64,000 bases of DNA from Lachnospiraceae bacterium (GCA_024405115.1 JAKSPD010000004.1:34257-98256), one strand, 5' to 3'; positions 52,852 to 62,474 are shown, counted from the first letter of the stretch. Program-made: numbers and translations. Notes: a model not told the origin generated them from the letters alone.

Positions 52852-55622
52852 CGGATACCGAAAGAAGAGAAGCCGCGCGGCAGTTTTATCATAAGTGGCT
52901 TGGAAAAGGGAAAGAAGATGAGGATGACCGTTCCTATTGGCTTGATATCTTACAGAGGATTCTTGGTGCTGATGATGCAACGGATCGATGTGAGTTTCAG
53001 AAAAAAGTCATTGTAGACGGTAATACCAAAAAGATTGATGCTTATATTCCGGAAACTAAGGTGATTATTGAGCAGAAGTCCCTCGGGATTAATCTGGATA
53101 AAAAGATTCATCAATCCGGCGGAATCGAACTGACCCCATATGAGCAGGCAAAGCGCTATAACGACAACCTTCCTTCTTCAGAAAAGGCACGCTGGATTGT
53201 AACCTCCAATTTTTCTGATATCTGGATCTATGATATGGATACCAGGGTTCCGGAAGAGAATATTACCAAGCTCAGTATTGCAGAGCTGCAGGATAAATAT
53301 TCAATGCTTGGCTTTCTTCTGTCAAAAGAGGTCAAAAAAATCACCGAGGAAATGGAGATTTCTTTAAAGGCAGGAGAACTTGTCGGAAAGATTTATGACC
53401 GCTTTTTTGAACAGTACAATGATCCCACATCAAAAGAATCTCAGAACAGCTTGAATATCCTTTGCGTTCGTCTTGTATTCTGCCTTTATGCCGAGGATGC
53501 GGGGCTTTTTGGAGAAAAAGATGCATTCAGTAAATATATTTCTCAGTATGAACCAAAAGACATTCGGAGAGCACTTCTCGATCTTTTCAAGGTTCTTGAT
53601 ACACCGCTTGAGCAGAGAGAAGAAATGTATCTTGATGATGAGCTGGCAGCATTTCCGTATGTAAACGGCGGCCTTTTTGCTAAAGAGAATATCGAGATCC
53701 CCAAGATTACCGATGAAATCAAGCAGGCAATAACGGAATCTTCTCATTTTGATTGGAGCAAAATCAGTCCGACCATTTTTGGTGCTGTTTTTGAATCAAC
53801 ATTGAACCCGGAAACACGAAGATCCGGCGGAATGCATTACACCAGCATCGAAAACATACATAAAGTGATAGATCCGCTTTTCCTTGATGACTTAAGAAAA
53901 GAGTTTGAAGAAGCCAGGGCAGTCCAGGTAAAAAGAACAAAGGAGAATAAGCTTCGTGCACTTCAGGAAAAGATGGCGGGTCTTAAGTTTCTTGATCCTG
54001 CCTGTGGAAGCGGAAATTTTCTCACGGAAACATATATTTCTTTGCGAAGGATAGAAAACGAGATTCTCGGAGAACTGTTTGGCGGCCAGATCACTCTCGG
54101 TTATAAAGGAATCTCTCCCATTAAAATTCATATCAGTCAGTTTTATGGTATAGAAATCAATGATTTTGCAGTGACAGTGGCCAAGACTGCACTTTGGATC
54201 GCAGAGTCACAGATGATGAAGGAAACAGAAGATATCCTGCTAATGGATCTGACGTTTCTTCCATTGAAGACAAATGCAAATATTGTGGAGGGAAACGCCC
54301 TGCGGCTGGATTGGGAAAAAGTCGTGAACAAGAGTGAGCTTTCTTACATTATGGGAAATCCGCCGTTTGTGGGCGCAAGATGGATGAGTAAAGAGCAAAA
54401 GGAGGATATAGTATCAGTTTTTGGTAGTAAATGGAAAAATGCCGGCAATCTTGATTATGTTTCGTGCTGGTATAAAAAATCTGTCGATTATATTAAAGAT
54501 ACAACAATACATTGTGCACTTGTATCTACTAATTCTATAACACAGGGAGAAGCAGTTCCTAATTTGTGGAAACCTCTTTTTCTTGATGGAGTGCACATAG
54601 ATTTCGCGTATCGTACATTTATCTGGGATAGTGAGGCTACGATAATAGCACATGTACATTGCGTAATAATAGGGTTTAGCGTTTCGACATCAAGGAAACC
54701 TAAAGTAATTTTTGATGGCACAGAAAAAAGAAATGCAACCAATATTAGCCCCTATTTAATTGATGCTGATAATATATTTGTAGAAGAAAGAAATAAACCT
54801 TTATGTGACGCTCCAGTAATAGGAATTGGAAATAAGCCAATCGATGGTGGTAATTATCTGTTTAGTTTCGCAGAAATGCAGGAATTTATTTCAAAAGAAC
54901 CTCTTTCAAAACAATATTTTCGTCCATGGTATGGCGCAAAGGAATTTATCAATAGAATGCCGAGGTATTGTTTGTGGTTAGGCGATTGTTCCCCATCAGA
55001 ATTAAGGAGAATGCCATTATGTCTTAAAAGAGTTGAAGCAGTAAGAGAATATAGGCTTAATAGTCCAAGCCCTGGAACAAGAAAAATTGCTGATAAGCCT
55101 ACTCGCTTTCATGTAGAAAATATGCCTAAAGGAAAATATATTGTTATTCCACAAGTTTCTTCAGAGAGGAGAAGATATATTCCCATAGGATACATGAATG
55201 ACGGTGTTTTGTGCAGTGATAAGGTACGGATAATGACTAATGGAACGCTTTATCACTTTGGAATTATTACATCTAATGTTCATATGTCATGGATGAGAAC
55301 AATTTGTTGTAGACTAAAGAGCGATTATAGTTACACTGTGAATGATGTTTATAATACATTTCCTTGGCCCAATCCGACTGATGAGCAGAGGTCTAAAATA
55401 GAAAAAACGGCACAGGCAATTCTGGATGCCAGAGCGCTTTATCCGGACAGCAGCCTTGCAGACCTGTATGATCCCCTGACAATGCCACCTGAGCTCAGAC
55501 GTGCACACCAGGAAAACGATAAAGCAGTTATGCAAGCTTATGGATTTGATGTAAAGAATACATCAGAGGCAGAGTGTGTAGCCAAACTGATGCAGATGTA
55601 TAAAACCCTTACGGAACAATAG
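52848..55622 (+). CDS. MmeI-like type IIL restriction-modification enzyme
   Basis: 924-residue single-chain enzyme. The N-terminal nuclease has Asp64 and E75-x-K77 (KIDAYIPETKVIIEQKS). A helical connector with LVGKIYDRFFEQY follows. The adenine-N6 methyltransferase has motif I DPACGSGNF (Asp382) and motif IV NPPF (Asn504). The target-recognition domain (about 520-840) is followed by a C-terminal tail with TFPWPNPTDEQR. All active motifs are intact, so both cleavage and one-strand methylation are expected, as in the MmeI family. The middle of the gene (about 54400-55350) is clearly more AT-rich than its ends, which suggests that the recognition domain was swapped in. The HipA-like gene follows after 23 bp. 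Confidence 0.88.
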   Translation: MTDTERREAARQFYHKWLGKGKEDEDDRSYWLDILQRILGADDATDRCEFQKKVIVDGNTKKIDAYIPETKVIIEQKSLGINLDKKIHQSGGIELTPYEQAKRYNDNLPSSEKARWIVTSNFSDIWIYDMDTRVPEENITKLSIAELQDKYSMLGFLLSKEVKKITEEMEISLKAGELVGKIYDRFFEQYNDPTSKESQNSLNILCVRLVFCLYAEDAGLFGEKDAFSKYISQYEPKDIRRALLDLFKVLDTPLEQREEMYLDDELAAFPYVNGGLFAKENIEIPKITDEIKQAITESSHFDWSKISPTIFGAVFESTLNPETRRSGGMHYTSIENIHKVIDPLFLDDLRKEFEEARAVQVKRTKENKLRALQEKMAGLKFLDPACGSGNFLTETYISLRRIENEILGELFGGQITLGYKGISPIKIHISQFYGIEINDFAVTVAKTALWIAESQMMKETEDILLMDLTFLPLKTNANIVEGNALRLDWEKVVNKSELSYIMGNPPFVGARWMSKEQKEDIVSVFGSKWKNAGNLDYVSCWYKKSVDYIKDTTIHCALVSTNSITQGEAVPNLWKPLFLDGVHIDFAYRTFIWDSEATIIAHVHCVIIGFSVSTSRKPKVIFDGTEKRNATNISPYLIDADNIFVEERNKPLCDAPVIGIGNKPIDGGNYLFSFAEMQEFISKEPLSKQYFRPWYGAKEFINRMPRYCLWLGDCSPSELRRMPLCLKRVEAVREYRLNSPSPGTRKIADKPTRFHVENMPKGKYIVIPQVSSERRRYIPIGYMNDGVLCSDKVRIMTNGTLYHFGIITSNVHMSWMRTICCRLKSDYSYTVNDVYNTFPWPNPTDEQRSKIEKTAQAILDARALYPDSSLADLYDPLTMPPELRRAHQENDKAVMQAYGFDVKNTSEAECVAKLMQMYKTLTEQ

Positions 55623-55645
55623 TATTTAGGAAAGGGGTGATTATT

Positions 55646-56869
55646 GTGAAATGTACGCTTATGCATAAATACATACCGGTGGCTGATATAGAGCTGGATG
55701 ATGCTACAGGATTTATTCAGAAAATCGGTGCTTTGCACGAAGCAGAGCATCTTCCCGTGGGTGTTCCAGTACGGGGCGGTCATATAGACAGAGCAGCGCT
55801 GAACGAGTGGTGGACTGACAGGTCCATACCGGCCAGCAGGTCCGGAGTGAGGGAAGCTCTCGAAACGTTGGGAATTGCCAATACAAAAATGCTGCTTGTA
55901 AGATGCTACGGACTCAGTCTGTCCGATCAGTACTGGATCCGACCGGAAGCATCTGATCTGACATGGGATAAGATAAATTTCTTTCAGAACGATTTCTCCG
56001 ATGATATCGGAGATGTTCTGTTCGGAGCGGACAAAAAGGCAAATGTTCTGAACTTCAGTTCACCGGATAATACCTCGGACGGTAATCTGAAAAAGAGATG
56101 GAAAATCATTGACGGGAAGAGATGTCTTGTAAAGGGAGGTTCAAGACCTTACCGTCAGCAGCCGTTTAATGAGGTAATCGCTGCAGAGATCATGCAACGT
56201 CTCGGAATCGATCATATCGATTATTCTGTTATGTGGAATAACGGTGCACCATATAGTGTGTGCGAAGATTTCATTGATGAGAATACAGAGCTTATCCCTG
56301 CGTGGCGGATTTATAATTCTCAGAAAAAGAGAAGTGATATGTCATCCTATCAGCATTTTGTAAAATGCTGTGAAGATCTTGGAATATCCGGCGTGGTGCC
56401 GTTTCTTGACCGTATGATCACTGTTGATTATATTATCGCAAACGAGGACCGGCATTTGAACAATTTCGGAGCTTTACGGAATGCCAAAACACTGGAATGG
56501 ATCGGAATGGCACCGGTTTATGACAGCGGTTCCTCACTTGGATACGACAAGCTTCCAGCTGAAATCCTCGCAGGACAGGACATTACATGCAAGCCGTTCA
56601 AGAATCATCATGAGGAACAGTTGAAGCTGGTATCTTCCTTTGACTGGTTCAAACCGGAAAAACTGGCTGATGTAAATGAATTGATTCATCGGACATGTAC
56701 CGGAGGCCAGTCGGAGGGTTTCATTGATGAACAGCGTATCCGGGTGATTTCGGAATCTGTACAGCGAAGGACAGAGTATCTTGAATCACTATCAAGGATG
56801 CAGAACCGTATCGCATCTCAGGATACAAAGGATGATGTAGAGGAAAATGTAGCGCAAAGCTACACATGA
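55646..56869 (+). CDS. HipA-like kinase-fold protein
   Basis: 407 residues. The C-terminal half shows HipA-type kinase elements: RCLVKGGSRPYRQQPFNEVIAAEI (ATP-lysine region), DYIIANEDRHLNNFGAL (catalytic Asp and Asn) and APVYDSGSSLGYD (metal Asp). The N-terminal ~130 residues are a variable region. No HipB-like antitoxin lies beside it, so it is an orphan relative rather than a standard toxin. I chose the GTG at 55646, eight bases after AAAGGGG. Confidence 0.75.
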   Translation: MKCTLMHKYIPVADIELDDATGFIQKIGALHEAEHLPVGVPVRGGHIDRAALNEWWTDRSIPASRSGVREALETLGIANTKMLLVRCYGLSLSDQYWIRPEASDLTWDKINFFQNDFSDDIGDVLFGADKKANVLNFSSPDNTSDGNLKKRWKIIDGKRCLVKGGSRPYRQQPFNEVIAAEIMQRLGIDHIDYSVMWNNGAPYSVCEDFIDENTELIPAWRIYNSQKKRSDMSSYQHFVKCCEDLGISGVVPFLDRMITVDYIIANEDRHLNNFGALRNAKTLEWIGMAPVYDSGSSLGYDKLPAEILAGQDITCKPFKNHHEEQLKLVSSFDWFKPEKLADVNELIHRTCTGGQSEGFIDEQRIRVISESVQRRTEYLESLSRMQNRIASQDTKDDVEENVAQSYT

Positions 56870-56901
56870 TATCGTGGAATATACTGAAAAACCAGTAACA
56901 T

Positions 56902-56928
56902 AAAAGCCGTTCATAGTGGACGGCTTTT
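56902..56928. terminator. Bidirectional terminator between converging genes
   Basis: AAAAGCCGT (56902-56910) pairs with ACGGCTTTT (56920-56928), giving T-rich ends on both strands. Confidence 0.8.
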
Positions 56929-56943
56929 CCTGTCTTCAATATT

Positions 56944-57678
56944 CTATTGCGGCTTTTGCCTTTTGATAGCAGTCTTTATCCGTATATATGCTTTGATAAC
57001 CGGATCCGACTGCACAAGATTTTCCTGCCCCATTATTTTATGCCATTCATAGGAATAGTTGGTTATGATATAGAGCACCTGTTTCATTGACGCATAGGAT
57101 CCGTGAAGGTGGTACTTTATTGGTCTGGCAATAATTCTGCTTCCGTCCGGCATTATCTGGTAGCTGTTGTGGTATAGCTCAACATCATTCTTTTTGTTCA
57201 GCATTACTTTCCATTTATCTTCTCCGCAGTTGACGATGCAATAATCTCCGCGGGAATAGCAGAATTCCACCCCTCTTATGTGATAATCCAGCAGGTTCCC
57301 GTATGAAACGCTGCTATCCTTGAGGACTTTTATGAAATCAGAAAGATATCTCTTTTCTATTCCCATATCTGTAAGTTCTGTTTCCCACTTGCTTTTATCG
57401 GCATCCAGACGGCCTCTTTCTCTTGTGACAACAGCAAACATATTGTTTGAAAGGGCTTCATCGATGGACTCTTTGTTCTGCAGGTACATCGCATCAGTAA
57501 TATAGATGGATTTCGTGTAGGGATTATACATGCATTCAATCAGTCTGTTCTTTTTAGAAGCATTGATATAACCGGCAACCAGTTTCCCCATATCGGATTT
57601 TGTAACAGCGTATTTAAGTGGCCCGGTGTATGCTCTTACCGTTATCTGGCCGTATGTGTAGTCGTTTCTGTTCGTCAT
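56944..57678 (-). CDS. Hypothetical protein
   Basis: 244 residues from the ATG at 57678 (GGAGAA upstream). A mixed alpha/beta, basic protein with KYAVTKSDMGKLVAGYINASKK near the start and a Tyr-rich region (GVEFCYSRGDYCIVNCG) in the middle. No membrane segment and no recognised domain. It lies in the leftward replication-and-maintenance half of the element. Confidence 0.55.
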   Translation of the reverse strand: MTNRNDYTYGQITVRAYTGPLKYAVTKSDMGKLVAGYINASKKNRLIECMYNPYTKSIYITDAMYLQNKESIDEALSNNMFAVVTRERGRLDADKSKWETELTDMGIEKRYLSDFIKVLKDSSVSYGNLLDYHIRGVEFCYSRGDYCIVNCGEDKWKVMLNKKNDVELYHNSYQIMPDGSRIIARPIKYHLHGSYASMKQVLYIITNYSYEWHKIMGQENLVQSDPVIKAYIRIKTAIKRQKPQ

Positions 57679-57806
57679 TATCGTTTCTCCTTGGTAACAG
57701 TATTTTACAATAGCCTGCGGAATCAAGCAAACAGGTTTCACCTAAAAGAAAGCTGATTTAAATTTTGTAAAATCCTGTTAAATTTAATAGAAATTAAGGA
57801 CCGTGT

Positions 57807-58970
57807 TCAACCGGCTTTCAGATTATCGTAGAAACTGCGCACTGACGGATCTGTTTTGACATTCCATTTCCGGATAGGAGAAAGGAAGTGAATTCCTTCT
57901 ATGCTGCGTGCGCGTGATATGGCAACGTAGAGCTGACCTGGTGCCCAGCATCCTCCGCCGTCTATATTAATGCTTCCGAAAGTCTGCCCCTGAGATTTAT
58001 GTATTGTAATGGCATAGGCAGGAATAAGAGGAAACTGTTTTACATCAGCATCAGAATAGGAAAGTCCTTTGTAGGCTGCGCTGAAATGCTCTCTTTTAAA
58101 TGTATGCTTATAACCATTATCGAATAATACTTCAATGGCTGCTTCTCCAAATCCGGTTACAGTACCAAGGGAACCATTGCTGAAGCCGTTTCCGTTTACG
58201 ACTGACATGATCCTCATTCCCTTTTTCACAAGCAGGATATCTTCGATTATTAAGTCGGATATGCAAACCTCGCCTTCATATTCTGCAGGGAAAACCTGTG
58301 ACGGACCGGAGAGCCGGTTTATTTCGATTTCATTTATCTCCTGTGCAGAATGTCTGGTTGCGCAGACGGTTATCTGATCTTTAATCGGGATGGAGCTTGC
58401 ATGCGTTCTGAAAAAATCGAGACAGCTGCTGTCACCATATTTCAGAAGGTCCAGATTATGAATAAATTCAGCATCACTTTGACGAACAACCTCTGTAAGC
58501 ACACACGGCGTTAGATTAAGACCATACCACCATGGCGATGTAAACGCATATCCGTCCTGTACCGGCGGCAGCTGATAGAAATCCCCTACAAGAACAAGCT
58601 GGACCGGGCGTGTGACCTGTGCAATGCAGCGGCCTATATATTCTATCAGGCGGCGGCCTATCATGCTGATTTCATCAATGATCAGGACATCGGCGTACCA
58701 GAGGTTCTCTGATTTTTGAGTATAATTTGCATTATGAATATCCGTACCGGGAGTGTAATGCAGGAAGCGGTGAATGGTCCAGCCTTCTATAAGCTGTGCA
58801 GCGATTCCTGTTGAAGCGGTGACTGCAACCTTTTTTCCCTGTTTTTCTGCATATTTTATGAATTCCTCAAGCACGGTTGTCTTACCGGTTCCGGCAGAAC
58901 CAAGCAGGAGAGTATTCTCTCCTGACATAAGCGCACGTAATGCTTTTTGCTGTCCTGCTGTTAATATCAT
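57807..58970 (-). CDS. Pif1/RecD-like superfamily 1B helicase
   Basis: 387 residues. Walker A GSAGTGKTT (about residue 24), then VTASTGIAAQLIEGWTIH, Walker B LIIDEISMI, GDFYQLPPV (motif III) and the C-terminal ITIHKSQGQTF and YVAISRARS motifs characterise Pif1/RecD-type 5'-3' helicases. It is a minimal form without extra domains. The BRCT gene lies only 4 bases upstream on the same strand, so the two are co-translated. It may assist replication of the element's plasmid form. Confidence 0.9.
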   Translation of the reverse strand: MILTAGQQKALRALMSGENTLLLGSAGTGKTTVLEEFIKYAEKQGKKVAVTASTGIAAQLIEGWTIHRFLHYTPGTDIHNANYTQKSENLWYADVLIIDEISMIGRRLIEYIGRCIAQVTRPVQLVLVGDFYQLPPVQDGYAFTSPWWYGLNLTPCVLTEVVRQSDAEFIHNLDLLKYGDSSCLDFFRTHASSIPIKDQITVCATRHSAQEINEIEINRLSGPSQVFPAEYEGEVCISDLIIEDILLVKKGMRIMSVVNGNGFSNGSLGTVTGFGEAAIEVLFDNGYKHTFKREHFSAAYKGLSYSDADVKQFPLIPAYAITIHKSQGQTFGSINIDGGGCWAPGQLYVAISRARSIEGIHFLSPIRKWNVKTDPSVRSFYDNLKAG

Positions 58971-58974
58971 TTAT

Positions 58975-59253
58975 TCAGTCCTCTTTTGCAGACCAGATCA
59001 TAGGAAGAAACTCATCTTCGCGTATAATTTGAATATCCTGTCCCTGTCTGCTGTATTTTTCTGCTGTCAGCCTTTTTTGGGATTTTATTCCGTGCAGAGT
59101 ACCTTTACGGTAATACCCGACAACAAGAATATCTGTTTCTTTTGTGACGGTTTTCTGAGGTATTCCGCCGCAATCCTCAATTCGGGCAAATGCATCTTTC
59201 CTTTTGTAGAACACAAGTATTCCTGTGATTGAGATATGTTTCCCTTTTATCAT
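58975..59253 (-). CDS. Stand-alone BRCT-domain protein
   Basis: 92 residues that are essentially one BRCT domain: GKHISITGILVFYKRKDAF, IEDCGGIPQKTVTKETDILVVG and ending DEFLPMI. The conserved G-G pair and hydrophobic core fit, and the pattern resembles the BRCT of bacterial ligase and the BRCT found in exonuclease-like proteins. It directly precedes the Pif1-like gene. Binding to phosphorylated DNA ends or to a partner is inferred. Confidence 0.75.
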   Translation of the reverse strand: MIKGKHISITGILVFYKRKDAFARIEDCGGIPQKTVTKETDILVVGYYRKGTLHGIKSQKRLTAEKYSRQGQDIQIIREDEFLPMIWSAKED

Positions 59254-59379
59254 TCAAATGCATTTCGGGAGAGTACATTCTCCTGTTTTTATTATACGAA
59301 TCATTATTTGATTTATGAACCTTCGGAATGCCTTAACTCACTGACAGTTCTCGCAATAGAGTGTATAGACTTCGTCCAT

Positions 59380-60540
59380 CTAGTATGGTGCCATCTTAAA
59401 ATTATACGGGAGAATTTTTTTAAGCAGAGGGACCTGAAAGTCGTAACATACAACGCGATAGCTACTGTCCGGATTCGCATTGGCTATGACATTCCTTAGC
59501 CGGCGAATATCACAATCTATGAAACAGATTATTTTTTCATTATCAACTATTCCGTCAATGTCAATCGTGGTACGGGCAATGTCTGGGATTCTCTGACGGT
59601 CATTCAGAACAAGACCGGTAAGCCTCTTGTGCCACATTTCGACTGCGAACATATTGATAAAGGATGCTGTGACAACACTTATCATCGGGAGCGCTATGAT
59701 GGAGTTATAACTGTAGGCAAGAGCCGCTATTCCGAGCCTTTTTCTTTCTTTAACCTTGCCGTAGAGATAACTTTTATCAGGCTCAAAGAAGGAAAGGAAT
59801 TTCGTATAATCATCTGCGATAACAAAGCAGCCTTCCGTAATCACTCTGTTTTTGGAGTCAATGGCGAGGGGAGAGTGCTTATATTCGTATGAGACGAAGT
59901 TGTCTGTGTAAGGGAGGTATGTCTGCCTGATCTGTTCTGCAGTCTTTACAGATCCCTTTTCCACATTGACAGTGTATTCAATATTGCCACGAGAATGGTT
60001 ATACACAGGGAACACTCCGTTATCTGAAACGAACATTCCGTTATACCGAGCCATTCGCTCTCTGGAATCTGTTACAGGGAACGATGATCTGACATTTCTG
60101 CCGATGATGAACATCGGGATTCCTGCGTTCTGTCGTGCTTCCTCAATCCCGCCTTCGGGAAGAGGTACCCTGTCCGGTGTGACGGATACATGAGCACTTT
60201 CCATGAGAAGGATAATTTCAGCAAGATTTAGATTTCTTTTTGCATTTTGCGCATTAACTGCATAAAGGTAGGGTGAATAGTTTTCAGCGCCATCCCACAA
60301 CTGCGGCAGATACTGCATCTTATTCTTCTCAAAAAGCTTTAATCTGAACCTGCCTTCATCACCGCGCTCTTTTTCTTCTATATACCGGTAGCTTAACAGT
60401 TTATCTGCAGACCATCTAAGCATTCTGTCACTGACACCCGTAAGTGACGATAGTCGCGTAAAATCAGAAGTGATCTCACCTCCCGAGAGGAGCATTGCTA
60501 CAAGCAGGTTATAGGTTGTCGAATTCCTGGTAAGATTCAT
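59380..60540 (-). CDS. Winged-helix plus C-terminal domain protein of unknown function
   Basis: 386 residues. The first ~70 look like a winged helix (YNLLVAMLLSGGEITSDFTRLSSLTGVSDRMLRWSADKL region, residues about 10-48). The middle is basic. The C-terminal part ends with DNEKIICFIDCDIRRLRNVI and SYRVVCYDFQVPLLK, where I/V-x-x-(D/E) strand patterns could be a nuclease-like fold. It is coupled (ATGA) to a small upstream gene and lies downstream of parB, so a DNA-maintenance or transfer role is plausible; no family is recognised. Confidence 0.55.
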   Translation of the reverse strand: MNLTRNSTTYNLLVAMLLSGGEITSDFTRLSSLTGVSDRMLRWSADKLLSYRYIEEKERGDEGRFRLKLFEKNKMQYLPQLWDGAENYSPYLYAVNAQNAKRNLNLAEIILLMESAHVSVTPDRVPLPEGGIEEARQNAGIPMFIIGRNVRSSFPVTDSRERMARYNGMFVSDNGVFPVYNHSRGNIEYTVNVEKGSVKTAEQIRQTYLPYTDNFVSYEYKHSPLAIDSKNRVITEGCFVIADDYTKFLSFFEPDKSYLYGKVKERKRLGIAALAYSYNSIIALPMISVVTASFINMFAVEMWHKRLTGLVLNDRQRIPDIARTTIDIDGIVDNEKIICFIDCDIRRLRNVIANANPDSSYRVVCYDFQVPLLKKILPYNFKMAPY

Positions 60541-60758
60541 TGATTCAGTCCTTTCTGTTTCACCAAATAAATGAGAGCAAATTTTCTATAAATGCTTAAT
60601 AGGGAATCATTCATTGCGATTTTTCCTATAAGGAAATGCTCTGATTTACTAAAAGTTACGTGCATTTCATTGTCTTCATTCGGAAAACGTTTATTCATAT
60701 AATGAATCCGGAAATAATTTTCAGCGTTCATTGTTAGGGTTAAGGGGACTTTTTTCAT
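60537..60758 (-). CDS. Small hypothetical protein
   Basis: 73 residues beginning MKKVPLTLTMNAENYFRIHYM. It sits 5 bases after parB and overlaps the next gene by 4 bases, so it is embedded in the repA-parA-parB operon. No domain recognised. Confidence 0.55.
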   Translation of the reverse strand: MKKVPLTLTMNAENYFRIHYMNKRFPNEDNEMHVTFSKSEHFLIGKIAMNDSLLSIYRKFALIYLVKQKGLNQ

Positions 60759-60763
60759 TGATT

Positions 60764-61678
60764 TTATTCCATATGGCTGTTTTCGAGCCAGTGTTCTAAG
60801 AGATGGATTATGGTGCTACGCATCTGCAGTGGAGTATAAGAACCCGGGAAATACGGTCTTAACTGTTCAAGCCGAAATGTGATCCTCTTGGGATTTCCGT
60901 TGAGGTTTTTATCTATAATTCTTTTTGCGGCCTCGGAAGTAAAGCTCCCGTTTCGACTGAGTTCTTTGACCTGTTGAGCCTGGGAGAGAGAAGGGACAGT
61001 ATGAGCTTTGTCCATAGAATCCAGGACATCCTGCTGTTCCCCCTGCTTTAAATATGAAAGCTCGACTGCAGAATTGAAGGAGATCTGGTTACGGTCCACC
61101 ATACCGAGAATATCCGGAATCAGGTTCGTAAGACGGATATAACGGTGAACCTGGTTTCTGCTGTCGCCGGCTTCTCTGCCAATGATATCCATAGTCTGAA
61201 TCTTCATCCCATCTTGGGATGAAGTCTGAGCACTTTTAATGCCTTGATGTCTCATTGCTTCAAGTTTCATCTTATAGGCAAATGCTTTTTCGCTTGGCAG
61301 AATATGTTCTCTTTGCATGTTGGAATCTACCATGAGCACGGTAGCTGCATCATCGTCCATATCCCTGATGAGCACAGGAACTTCACTAAGTCCTGCGGCT
61401 GCAGCAGCGTGCGCTCTGCGATGGCCGGAGATAATCTCGTATGCACCTTCTTCCAAAGGTCTGACGATAAGCGGTGTCAGTACACCGTAACGTGATATAC
61501 TCTCTGTCATATTGTGCATGGATTCATCATCGATGACCTTAAAGGGATGATCTTTAAAAGGAATAAGATTGGAGATGCTGACGCTCTGTACCCTTTCGAG
61601 TTGCGCATCTGCGCGACTCTCATCAGTTTCAAAAATATCATCATAACTGGTTAATCTGATGTTTGATTTATTATTCAT
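60764..61678 (-). CDS. parB: Plasmid-type partition protein ParB
   Basis: 304 residues: ParB/Srx fold with SISNLIPFKDHPF, YGVLTPLIVRP and the CTP-site GHRRAHAA (about residue 95), then a central helix-turn-helix region (IIGREAGDSRNQVHRYIRL) and a C-terminal dimer region. It is clearly different from the chromosomal ParB at 33893 and lies downstream of repA and parA. It overlaps parA by 8 bases. It should stabilise the excised or replicating form of the element. I could not identify its centromere. Confidence 0.9.
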   Translation of the reverse strand: MNNKSNIRLTSYDDIFETDESRADAQLERVQSVSISNLIPFKDHPFKVIDDESMHNMTESISRYGVLTPLIVRPLEEGAYEIISGHRRAHAAAAAGLSEVPVLIRDMDDDAATVLMVDSNMQREHILPSEKAFAYKMKLEAMRHQGIKSAQTSSQDGMKIQTMDIIGREAGDSRNQVHRYIRLTNLIPDILGMVDRNQISFNSAVELSYLKQGEQQDVLDSMDKAHTVPSLSQAQQVKELSRNGSFTSEAAKRIIDKNLNGNPKRITFRLEQLRPYFPGSYTPLQMRSTIIHLLEHWLENSHME

Positions 61679-62459
61679 TGCTTAACACCTCTTTTGTGAG
61701 ATACTGGTAGGCTGCAGCGACTTTTCCGTCCGGATCATGTTCGAAAATACTGATTCCCTCAGCACTGATTTCCGCAGCTCTTACCGAACGGGGGATTTCG
61801 GAATCAAATACCGTGAGCTTTCTACCATAGGTATCACGGATCAGCTGCGAGATATCTTTTGCGTCATTGGTCCTTGCATCCACCATCGTAAGAAGGATTC
61901 CTTCGATCCGGAGCATCGGATTGATCTGGCGCTTCACTTTATTAACCGTGTGGAGCAATTGCTCAAGACCTTTAGCGGAGAGGTAATTGGGCTGTACTGG
62001 AATCAGAACCCGGTCTGAAGCAGCAAGGGCATTAACCGTCAGCATACCGAGAGACGGCATGCAGTCGATAAGGATAAAATCATATTGGTCTCTTACTGTG
62101 TCGAGATACTGCTTTAAGATGGTTTCACGGCTCATGGTGTTGACGAGTGATATTTCAAGACCGGAGAGAGTTATATTGGCGGGAACCAGGTCCACGCCTT
62201 CCTGATGGTGGAGAATCCCTTCCTTCGGTGTAATCAGTTCTTCCTGCATCACCTTTGAAAGCAGATCAGTAAGAGTGACCGCAAGATCATCCGGCCTTGG
62301 ATTTCCGAGTGCAATAGTAAGACTTCCCTGCGGATCTGTATCGACCAGCAACACTTTCTTTCCTTCATTGGCAAGACCGATTCCCAGATTCTCGCAGGTG
62401 GTGGTCTTGCCAGTTCCACCCTTCTGGTTTACGATAGCCATCACTGTGGCTTTTGACAT
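61671..62459 (-). CDS. parA: Plasmid-type partition ATPase ParA
   Basis: 262-residue deviant Walker A ATPase (NQKGGTGKTTTCENLG at about 10-25), with LVDTDPQGSLTIALG and LIDCMPSLGML. It has no N-terminal regulatory extension and so is of the small Soj-like type. Start ATG with AAGGAGG; 15 bases after repA's stop. It forms the partition pair with the following ParB. Confidence 0.93.
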   Translation of the reverse strand: MSKATVMAIVNQKGGTGKTTTCENLGIGLANEGKKVLLVDTDPQGSLTIALGNPRPDDLAVTLTDLLSKVMQEELITPKEGILHHQEGVDLVPANITLSGLEISLVNTMSRETILKQYLDTVRDQYDFILIDCMPSLGMLTVNALAASDRVLIPVQPNYLSAKGLEQLLHTVNKVKRQINPMLRIEGILLTMVDARTNDAKDISQLIRDTYGRKLTVFDSEIPRSVRAAEISAEGISIFEHDPDGKVAAAYQYLTKEVLSNE

Positions 62460-62474
62460 GATCGGATCACCTCC

